Origin: Dendrocalamus latiflorus
Lineage: Eukaryota > Streptophyta > Magnoliopsida > Poales > Poaceae
Reading direction: 5' to 3'
Assembly: GCA_017311315.1 (NCBI GenBank)
Contig: CM029660.1
Span: 9,989,129-10,053,128 of the forward strand
DNA: 64,000 nucleotides
In this document: positions 55,515 to 64,000 of the stretch, piece by piece
Numbering within the stretch: position 1 is the first letter of the stretch
Layout of the letters: every line of letters begins with the position of its first letter
Made by a program: the position numbers and the translations under genes
Notes under the pieces: generated by a model
Databases searched by the model: none
The model's input: the letters and a program-made list of their open reading frames with translations, nothing else
Told to the model about the DNA's origin: nothing

Positions 55515-57680
55515 TCCTCGACGTGGTTCACTTCGGTCTTGATGGCTTTTGCCTTAGCCAGGCCTCACTTTGCCTCAATAACGCCTCCTCGACTAGGGGC
55601 TCCCCTTAGCTTAATAGATTCATCTTGGTAAACTCCAACACGTCTTGATGGACTAGTCTTGGCGTGGTTTACCTTGGCCTTGATGACTTTTGCCTCGGTC
55701 AAACTTCGCTTCGCCTTAACAATGTCTCCTCAACCAAGGGCTCCCTCTAGCTCAACGAATTCAACTCGGCATGCTCCAACACGCCTCGATGGCCTGACCT
55801 TGGCGTGGTTCGCTTTTGCCTCGGTCGAGCTTTGTATCACCTCGATGGTGTCTCCTTGACTAGGGGCTCCCCCTAGTTCGATGGACTCACCTCAACGAGC
55901 TCTAACACGCCTCGATGGCCTAGCCTCGGTGTGGTTCACTTTGGCCTCGACGGCTTTTGCCTTAATCAAACTTCACTTTGCCTCATTGGCGTTTCTCAAC
56001 TAGAGGCTCCCCCCTAGTTCGACGGACTCACCTCGGCGAGCTCTAACATGCCTCGATGGTGTAGTGTTGGCAAGGTTCACTTGGCCTCGATGACTTTTGC
56101 CTTGGTCGAACTTCGCTTCGCCTAGATGGTCTCCTAGTTCGACAGACTCACCTCAATGAGCTCTAACACGCCTTGATGGCCTAGCCTCGGTGTGGTTCAC
56201 TCCAGCCTTGATGGCTTTTGTCTTGGCCAAACATCGCTTCGCCTTGATGGTGTCTTCCCAACTAGGGGCTCCCCTAGTTCGATGGACTTACCTCAGTGAG
56301 CTCTAACATGCCTCGATGTCATAGCCTCAGTGTGGTTCACTTTGGCCTCGATGGTTTTTGCCTTGGTTGAACTTTGCTTTGCCTCAATAACATCTCCTGG
56401 ACAAGAGGCTCCCCCTAGTTCGACGGACTCACCTCGATGAGCTCTAACACACCTCGATGGCATAGCATCGACATGGTTCACTTTAGCCTCGATGGCTTTT
56501 CCTCGGTTGGCGCTTTCCCTAGTTCAACGGACTCACCTCAACGAGCTCTAACACGCCTCGATGGCCTAGTTTCGACGTGGTTCACTTTGGCCTCGATGGC
56601 TTTTGCCTTGGTTGAATTTCGCTTTGCCTCAATGGCTTCTCCCTGACTAGGGGCTCCCTAGTTCAACGGACTCACCTTGGCGGGCTCTAACATGCCTCGA
56701 TAGCATGGCTTCGATGTGGTTCACTTTGGCCTCGATAGCTTTTGACTCGGCTGAAATTCGCTTTGCCTTAGTGGCGCCTCCCCAACTAGGGGCTCCCCCT
56801 AATTGGACGAACTCCCCTCAGCGAACTCGAACATGCCTTAACAGTGTAGCCTCGGTGTGGTTCACTTCAGCATCGATGACTTTTCTTTGCCTCAATGGTA
56901 TCTCCTCGACTAGGGACTCCCCCTAGCTCGATGGACTCACCTCGGCGAGCTCAAACACACCTCGATGGCATAGCCTCAGTGTTGTTCACTTCAGCCTCAA
57001 TGACTTTTGCCTCGGCTGAACTTCGTTTCGCCTCAATGGTGTCTCCTCAACTAGGTGCTCCCCCTAGTTCGATGTACTCACCTTAATGAGCACTAACATG
57101 CCTCGATGGCCTAGCCTCAGCGTGGTTCACTTCGGCCTCGACAACTTTTGCCTTGATTGAACTTTTCTTTGCCTCGATAGGTCTCCCCTACTAGGGGCTC
57201 CCCTAGTTCAACGGACTCACCTTGGTGAGCTCTAACATGCCTCGATAGTGTAGCCTCAGTGTGGTTCACTTCGGCCTTGATGGCTTTTGTGTCGGCCAAA
57301 CTTCACTTTGCCTTGATGGCATCACCTCGACTAGGGGCTCCCTTAGTTCAACGGACTCACCTCGGCGAGCTCTAACACACCTCGATGACCTAGCCTCAAC
57401 GTGGTTTACTTCGACCTCGACAACTTTTGCCTTGGCCAAAATTTGCTTCGCCTCAATGGCATCCTCTCGACTAGGGACTCACCCTAGTTTGATGGACTCA
57501 CCTTGGTGAGCTCTAACATGCCTCGATGGCCTAGCCTCGATGTGGTTCACTTTGGCCTTGACGAATTTTGCCTCGACTAAATTTCGCTTTACCTCAATGG
57601 CATCTTCTCGGCTAGGGGCTCTCCCTAGCTCAAAGGATTCACCATGGTGATCTCCAACATGCATCAATGGCTTGACCTCA
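55515..57680. repeat. ~139-bp tandem array, about 16 copies
   Basis: GTGGTTCACTT(T/C)GGCCTCGA, GACTAGGGGCTCCCCCTAG and GACGGACTCACCTCGGCGAG recur about every 139 bases. Long false frames on both strands come from this array. Internal region of the outer element. Confidence 0.9.
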
Positions 57681-57689
57681 GTGTGTTTG

Positions 57690-58560
57690 ACGATTTTCCC
57701 TGATCTGCGGTCGAGTTGGTGGTTTCCCCCGTTCCAGGGACGTGTTGGTGGTTTCCCCCGATCCTGGGTCGAGTTGGAAGTTTGCCCCCGATCTGGGGTC
57801 GAGTTGGTGGTTTGCCCCCTATCCAGGGTCGAGTTGGCAGTATTCAGGGTCGAGTTGGTGGTTTCCTCCATCTGGGGTCGAGTTGGCGGTTTCCTTGATC
57901 TAGGGTCGAGTTGGCGATTTCCCCCGATCTGGGGTTGAGTTGGTGGTTTCCCCCGATCCGGGGTCAAGTTGGCGGTTTTCTCCGATCTAGGGTCGAGTTG
58001 GTGATTTCCCCCATTTAGGGGTCGAGTTGGCGGTTCACCCGATCTAGGGTCAAGGTGGTGGTTCCCCCAATCTAGGGTCGAGTTAGCGGTTTTCCCTGAT
58101 CCGGGGTCGACTTGGTGGTTCCCCCTTTCCGGGGTCGAGTTGGCTGTTTCCCTCGTTCTGGGGTTGAGTTGGCAGTTCCCCCGTTCTGGGTTGAGTTGGT
58201 GGTTTCCCCAGATCCAGGGTCAAGTTGGCGGTTCCCCCTTTCTAGGGTTGAGTTGGCGGTTTTCCCCCCATCTGGGGTTGAGTTGGCAGTTGCCCCCGAT
58301 CCGGGGTCGACTTGGTTGTTTTCCCCATTCTGGGGTCGAGTTGGCAATTCCTCCATTCCGGAGTCGAGTTGGCGGTTTCCCCCGATCTGGGGTCGAGTTG
58401 GTGGTTTCCCCCGTTCCAGGGTTGAGTTGGTGGTTTCCCTTGTTGTAGGGTTGAGTTGGCAGTTTCCCTCGATCCAAGGTCGAGTTGGCGGTTTCCCTCA
58501 ATCTGGGGTCGAGTTGGCGGTTTCCCCGTCCTGGGGTCAAGCTGCGTCTCCCCTCTAGGG
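57690..58560. repeat. ~29-bp tandem array, about 29 copies
   Basis: Units of the form GGGGTCGAGTTGGCGGTTTC plus CCCCGATCT repeat with little break. Confidence 0.92.
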
Positions 58561-58689
58561 TCAAGCTACATCTCCCACTCGGGGTTGAGCTTTTTCTCCC
58601 CCCCCCCCCGAGGTCGAACTAGTTCCCCCCGTGGAGTTGAGCTTGCAACGGTCGAGCCACCTGACATTCCCCTAAGCGCCAAATTTTTT

Positions 58690-59170
58690 CGATGAGGGAC
58701 GACAACATTCTCGCCTTTCCAACCAAATTGTCGCTCGTGGGCTTCGCCTCGAGTGCCAAGTTTTTTTTCCAATGGGGGACAGTGACTTTCTTGCCTCCCT
58801 AATCAAAGTGCTGCTCATGGGCTTTGCCTTGAGTGCCAAGTTTTTTCGATGGGGGACAACGATGTCCTCGCCTCCTCAACCAAACTGCCACTCGTGGGCT
58901 TAGCCTCGAGCACCAAGTTTTTTTAATGGGAGACGGTGACTTTCTCGCCTCCTTAATTGAAGTGCCGTTCATGGGCTTTGCCTCGAGTGCCAAGTTTTTT
59001 TCGATAGGGGATGGTGACATCCTCGCCTCTCCAACTGAAGTGCCACTCATGAGTTTCGCCCTGAGCACCAAGTTTTCCCAATGGGAGACGACGATATCCT
59101 TGCCTCCCCAATCGAAGTGCCGCTCATGAACTTCACCCCGAGTGGCAAGTTTTTTTTTGATGGGGGACAG
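58690..59170. repeat. ~78-bp tandem array, about 6 copies
   Basis: CCAAGTTTTTTCGATGGGGGA followed by a block ending GGGCTTTGCCTCGAGTG recurs near 58756, 58836, 58913, 58992, 59070 and 59146; a decayed further copy lies near 59370. Confidence 0.88.
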
Positions 59171-61333
59171 GGTAACGACATACCCCTACAAAAAGAATAG
59201 CAAGCGAACTTTATTCTAACATTAGGAGCCAAGATAGTTACGACCCCTTTACATTCTTACTAGAGAAGGCCGGGCAATCATGGGATAAACTTCGAGTATC
59301 TTGGCGTCATGCCACACCAGCTAATGCACAAGCTAGCATTACTCTAACACAAAAATGAGTCTTGAATGCCAAGTTTTTCCTGGTGAGGGATGGAAATGTT
59401 CTTGCCTCCCCAACCGAAGTGCTGCTCGTGAGCTTCGCCTCGAGCGCCACCGTTGTCTAGGCTCGACTTCCACTGTGCACCACCATCCCGGCTCGACTCC
59501 ACCGCCGCTACTACTATTTGGGCTTGACCCAACAGGTTCCACCCGTGATGGTCATGGTTGCCACCTCAGCTTCAACCCTACCATGCATCGGGTGCAAGTC
59601 TAGGCTAGGGATAATACATCTACTCATGGTGTCATCACCTTCCCCATTCTCTAGGATGTCACCCCCCAGACCAAGTCCGTGCTTCATCAAAAGACAAGAT
59701 CAGTGTCACTCCTGAGAAGGTCCTCAACCCTTCTGGCATGTCAGTGAAGTTTTTCAAGCATCTTGAGAGCAATGGCTTCACACTAGCGTGGCTCGATCAG
59801 TCTTGATGGCTTTCTCTCAGCCAAACTTTGCTTTGCCTCTATAGCATCTCCCTAACCATGGACTCTCTGGCTCTAGAAATAACCAAATCACCTCCTTCTG
59901 TCGAGTGCCACGCCTCATCTTGTGGAGTACTCCATGCCTCGTAGTCAATGCCTCAATGAGTCTGCCACATAGGCTTTTGTGTTCGGGTGCATATATCCTC
60001 ACCTCGAAGGTCATCCCCCCGTGAGTTGAGAACTCCTCGTGAGGTCATCCCTAAGGCGAGTTGAGTATCTAACACTTCCGTGCACACCCACTTGCGCCGC
60101 GGGTGACCCTCGGAGTGTTAGTTAATAGGCACTCCAGCGCACCTCTCATCACCTCGGGCAATTCATTAGTTCCTAGCACTTCGTGCTCTAGCGCACTCCT
60201 AGTCGTCGGGTTAGTTTGACTAGCCAAGGGTAACACTCCACAATGGCTTTGCCTTTGTATGATACGACTTGACATACAGGGCATTCCCTCGACCAAGCTC
60301 GGCTCAATTTATCGGTATCTCCTCAGCTGTGCGTGTCCATTGAATTGATTGCTTCACATTGACAAGTGTCAGCACATCACCTTAGTGTAGTGTGATTAGC
60401 CTTGAGGGCCATCCCTTGACAACATAGATTCGCAACAGGCACTCCTTGCTTCATGGGCCACGCCTCCATGAGCTGATCGTATGGCACACTTCCAAGCTTC
60501 TAGCACCGTACCTCAACAGGTCGAGCAGGCAACAACTTAGCGCATATCCTCTCGCCTTAAAGGTTGAACCCCACCAGGCTAGCCTTGGGTACGCTCACCG
60601 ATCTTGAACATCTTAGCGTGTTGGCATTCATCGATCGATCACGTCTCGAGATGTCATCCGACTTGGCACCACCAATCAAGCTTCATGTGGGGATGCGTAC
60701 ACCCCAGTTGACTTCGTGCACTTGAAGCTCCATCGCACCTCAGTATACCCATGCCCATCCCATCGAGGTCACGCAACGACCCAATTACCCAAGGATTCCG
60801 TACATCTTAAGTTGTCACTTATTTCTAACATGTTCACATGGGGTCAACCTTTCGCCCCCTTCAGGTTCTATCATCCTTTGGTGGCCATGCCTACGTGAGT
60901 CGAGCTCGGCACTCCCGTGCATACCTTCCCCTCTCAAACGCCATAGGTTGAGAACTAATTTCACGAGGCACTTCTAGGCCAAGTCCTAACCCCGCTCCTC
61001 TGCGTAGCTTCAACATCAAGGTGATCGACGCTTGACTATATAACTATTCATGACCCAACATCCTTGCGATGGCAAACTCCTTAGTATGACCCAAAATCCG
61101 TCGAGTGCAGCAACGGCCCTTTGGTGAACACCAGGGGAACTTGGCTTGGAGGCGCGAGCATGATTTGTCATCTGAAGTTTGCGCGAGAACCAAGGTATTT
61201 TAACATGTTGTCAGAATGCATTGCAGCCTATTTGGGGGATCGTAGACCCAAGGCAACGCGTCGACCCCTTTTGCAAATCGATTCATCGTCCCAGGTGGAT
61301 GGTCGACGACCGCCCAGATCGGAGAGGGGCTAT
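59171..61333. other. 3' internal region of the outer element
   Basis: No coding similarity. Words such as GAGTTGAG and CACCTCG continue from the arrays in decayed form. A purine tract GGAGAGGGGC at 61321-61330, three bases before the right LTR, is the likely polypurine tract. Confidence 0.5.
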
Positions 61334-61870
61334 TGCTAGAGGAGGGTCCCTATGCTACCTCGGGCCCATGATCACCTCGGAGCCGACACCCGTTGGAAGG
61401 CCTACCCCAAGCTAAGTCCACAAGTCAACCTCGATGAGGTCTGTGAGACTAGCCCCGAAAGGGTTGGGTGCTGATTCTAGACGAAGTATGCAAGATTGAC
61501 CCTAGGGGCATTCGGGGCCAACCCCGGGCGAGGTGCACAAGATTGGCCCTGTAGGGGTCCAGGGCAGCTAGTCACGAACCAACCCTAGAGTCCCAACATG
61601 GCGGAGCCCACATGGAGCAAATGATGTAAATACCCCTAGGAGTAAGCTAGATCCTGATGGTAAACTTGTAATTCATATGCCCGTATCTCTCTGCTATAAA
61701 TAAAACCCCTTATAAAATGAGAGGGAAGATGTCATTTGTAACCCGAGAACACTCATATTGAATACACTTGTGGTTATGTGCTTCTCCTTATGTCCCTTCG
61801 CACCCTCGGTGGTCTTCGCATCTGACCAAGAGTGCCTTTAAATTTACTGTCCGAATTCATACCGACGACA
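61334..61870 (+). repeat. Right LTR of the outer element
   Basis: Starts TGCTAGAGGAGGGTCCCTA and ends ACCGACGACA; matches the left LTR through GACACCCGTTGGAAGGCCTA and CATATTGAATACACTTG. Confidence 0.8.
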
Positions 61871-61875
61871 CAATG

Positions 61876-63039
61876 GATGCTTTACTGTTCTCTCGCTGCA
61901 TAAACTACAATGGCTGTAACATTTTTCATAAATTTTATTATGTGCTTATCCTGGCCTGAACGGCTACAAGAAATCCGATGTATTTGCTACCTGAGCAGCT
62001 TAGTTGTAAGCTTCGTCTGGATGCTCTACTTTTCTTCAGGACATGAAGACGTTTTTCTTTCCCTCATTTTTTTGGCTCTCTAAATGCGGCTTTGAAGTTT
62101 ACGAAACTGGCTACCTTATTTTCATCCCAATCCTGAGGCAACCCTGCACTCCAGGATTTGTTTTTGAGTTTTTGGTTCATGACGCAGCTTTGGTTCTTGA
62201 GAATCCAAGTCATAGCGTCTTTGGCACTAAATAAGTTAACAGTTTAAATAACATCAGGCTTAAGCTGAACTAATCAAGCAAAGGCATCCAAGGCTATATA
62301 TAACAACATGCAAGAAGAGCAAGGCTGCAAGCGCAACAGGTGCCATGCCTTCCGCGAAGACGAAATCCTAATAAATTTGGATAAAACCAGAGCTGCCACA
62401 ATTACATCATCGAAGATCATACTGAGAGGCTTGCTTCAAACAAAGAAAAATCATAATGAAGATATTTCCAAGTTGGGTTGGCATAAGTCATTAATCACAA
62501 GAACAAAGAAGTGAAATGCATTCGAAACATAATCACAAGAACAAAGAAGTGCAATGCATTCGAAACAGAGATGTTGCTTCATTATTCTTCCCAGCAACGT
62601 TAATGCTACAACAAAGTGACAGGATCACAGGACAACCAATATCAGAATTCACACATGTCATATTTCTCTGTCGGTTCTATGTACCAGTTCTCTCCTAGAG
62701 TGAGCCTTTTGCTCATTCGGACCTCAAAGCATGTTGTATCACATGGTACATACATATTACATCTAATATGACATTACGGCATTATGTACACAGCAATACT
62801 GACGTGTAGACTGAAAAGTATAGACTCCACATATCAGAAGCGCTGTGTACAGATGATCCTCAGTTGCATCACGAGACATCATTAGTAATATACAACGCAG
62901 CATCGCCGGCATGAGAAGCATGGATTGGGAACATAGCGAGCTGACCAGCTGATGGCGAACTGGTAAGGAGGCCACTCTTTCCTTGCGGCGAGTCAGTTTG
63001 CTTCTGATGATTCGTATTATAGTACATGTTTCAATAGAG
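61876..63039. other. DGAT1 3' UTR and downstream sequence
   Basis: Before the outer element inserted, this adjoined 45055. The part close to 63040 should be the DGAT1 3' UTR on the minus strand. A 32-bp direct repeat (AATCACAAGAACAAAGAAGTG) is at 62495 and 62529. No gene or RNA seen. Confidence 0.5.
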
Positions 63040-63756
63040 CTACCTATTTGTCTGGGCTTGCCTGTTCATGACATCGTGGTAGTACAAAAGAACGCACATT
63101 GGTTGCCCAAGTATGCTGAAGAAGAACCAAAATATCATGTTGCCAACCTGTCAAGCTCAATAGAGTTTAGGTAAGATCATGCCATGAGAAGAAGCTATGG
63201 CAGATGGGTGAAATTTTATAATATGCATGACATACCATTGTGTTCTTGAATTTATCTTGGAGGTATTTCGTCAAGAATACCAGGGGAATCTGGGGAAGAT
63301 AGACATCAACGACATCAGCATATATGATAACGGTGGGAAAGTAGAGATATCCAAGACAAAGGTCTATAACATAGCATGGATGAGAGACTAATTGCATGCA
63401 TGTGTCTCCAGCTTATGCATGTGCACTCTGCCCATTCTGTTGCACTTCAATTTTTACTAATTCCAATTTTGTATGGTAAGCTGCTAACAGCTCATTGAGT
63501 TTAAGGCGAGTTATACACGCCACTATAACAGCTAGTATGGAAAACACCGATGAAACTTGACATCATGGGTTCAAGTCCCCATTCTCCTTTGGGTCAAAGA
63601 TAGGTAGTTCCTCACTTCCTCCTACCTATTCTCGCCTATTTTAGGATACAAAGAAGTATACTTCAATGATTTATATAGGGGGTATATCTATACCTGGAAC
63701 ATGATCCCGATAAATGCCCAGAATTTGAAAATGTGGCACGGAACAGCAATACATAG
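63040..63756 (-). CDS. DGAT1: Diacylglycerol O-acyltransferase 1 (DGAT1), last three exons visible
   Basis: DGAT1 makes triacylglycerol from diacylglycerol and acyl-CoA in the ER membrane. Three exons read on the minus strand: 63694-63756 (LCIAVPCHIFKFWAFIGIMF, 21 codons), 63236-63289 (IPLVFLTKYLQDKFKNTM, 18 codons) and 63040-63147 (GNMIFWFFFSILGQPMCVLL to the stop, 36 codons). All join in phase 0 with GT-AG ends. The two membrane segments and the YYHD motif near the C-terminus are typical of the MBOAT-family DGAT1; the final GQPMC and YYHDVMN words are strongly conserved. The catalytic His region lies upstream, outside the window. No break is seen. The gene continues past 64000. Confidence 0.94.
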
Positions 63757-64000
63757 CTGCAAATTGACAAGGACAATGAAATGAGGAATACATACAAAAT
63801 GCCATACTAGCATCTTTGTTTTCGGTATAAGTACATGCAAAATGCAGCAGAAAACAAGCCAGGGTTCAAGATTCCATTTGTATCACAGATTTTGCCATTA
63901 GAAGGCTATTTGTATTAACCTAGAGCGTTACTCAATAAAAGCATGGAACTGTGTTGTTTTCCAATCTAGCTGGTGATTAGGAAAAGAAATCAGAAATGGT
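63757..64000 (-). other. DGAT1 intron, running out of the window
   Basis: Begins (in gene direction, at its 3' end) with the acceptor TTTGCAG at 63757. No further exon recognised before the window ends. Confidence 0.7.

Larger units (their letters stand above)
45061..61870 (+). mobile_element. Non-autonomous LTR retrotransposon, 16.8 kb including a nested element
   Basis: Two related LTRs face the same way (45061-45719 and 61334-61870). Target duplicates are TAATG (45056-45060) and CAATG (61871-61875), one mismatch. Between them are several families of tandem repeat but no gag, protease, reverse transcriptase or integrase, so it is a large retrotransposon derivative mobilised by others. Without the nested 47868-55494 element it is about 9.2 kb. 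LTR divergence and imperfect duplicates suggest an old insertion. Confidence 0.8.

Noticed and set aside
63540..63600. tRNA-like B box (GGTTCAAGTCC) near 63572
   Set aside because: No A box at the right distance and no cloverleaf; it lies in a DGAT1 intron. It could be a SINE remnant but support is too thin.

Overview
This is a nuclear segment of a grass (Poaceae) genome. Evidence: spliced plant genes (a P-class PPR gene, the 3' end of a DGAT1 gene, a DUF3511-type relic), plant-type U2 snRNA promoters (USE plus TATA), and layers of LTR retrotransposons, a Mutator-like element and MITEs of grass type. The genus cannot be fixed from sequence alone. Most small ORFs in the window are chance readings of GC-rich LTRs or tandem repeats.

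Layout. 1-4600: unassigned DNA, a 3.1-kb solo LTR with a perfect 5-bp target duplication, two poly-G tracts and a MITE. 7007-9100 (minus): an intact single-exon PPR gene. 9246-20352: an 11.1-kb Mutator-like element (MULE) with about 0.3-kb terminal inverted repeats and an exact 9-bp target duplication, inserted 136 bp upstream of the PPR start codon. It holds three genes in one orientation: a broken MURA-type transposase, a broken plant-mobile-domain (PMD) gene, and an apparently intact two-exon GRF zinc-finger/coiled-coil gene. A 25-unit, 31-bp minisatellite precedes the GRF gene's TATA box, and a separate solo LTR sits in the inferred leader intron of the transposase.

21250-42480: a duplicated zone. 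A unit made of a GGA-rich captured gene 5' end and a FAR1-domain fragment occurs at about 21.3-23.1 kb, 28.4-30.0 kb and 38.2-39.8 kb. The last two copies continue into a U2 snRNA gene and lie next to the same Sirevirus-like Copia gag/PBS/LTR, so they are a tandem segmental duplication. After or around the duplication, a 3.6-kb solo LTR split the second Copia copy, a 1.05-kb DNA element entered the second copy only (empty site in the first), and the second Copia LTR lost about 0.9 kb.

42500-45060: a (TA)n tract, a MITE with a doubled right end, a spliced transposon-type gene relic and a frameshifted DUF3511 gene. 45061-61870: a 16.8-kb non-autonomous LTR retrotransposon with several kinds of tandem array inside, itself split by a 7.6-kb non-autonomous Athila-like element with 2.16-kb LTRs and TSD ACCAT. 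63040-64000 (minus): the last three visible exons of DGAT1, whose 5' part lies beyond the window.

Host functions are few: organellar RNA binding (PPR), splicing (U2 snRNA) and triacylglycerol synthesis (DGAT1). The most unusual object is the three-gene MULE with a hairpin-bearing TIR and a surviving GRF gene.
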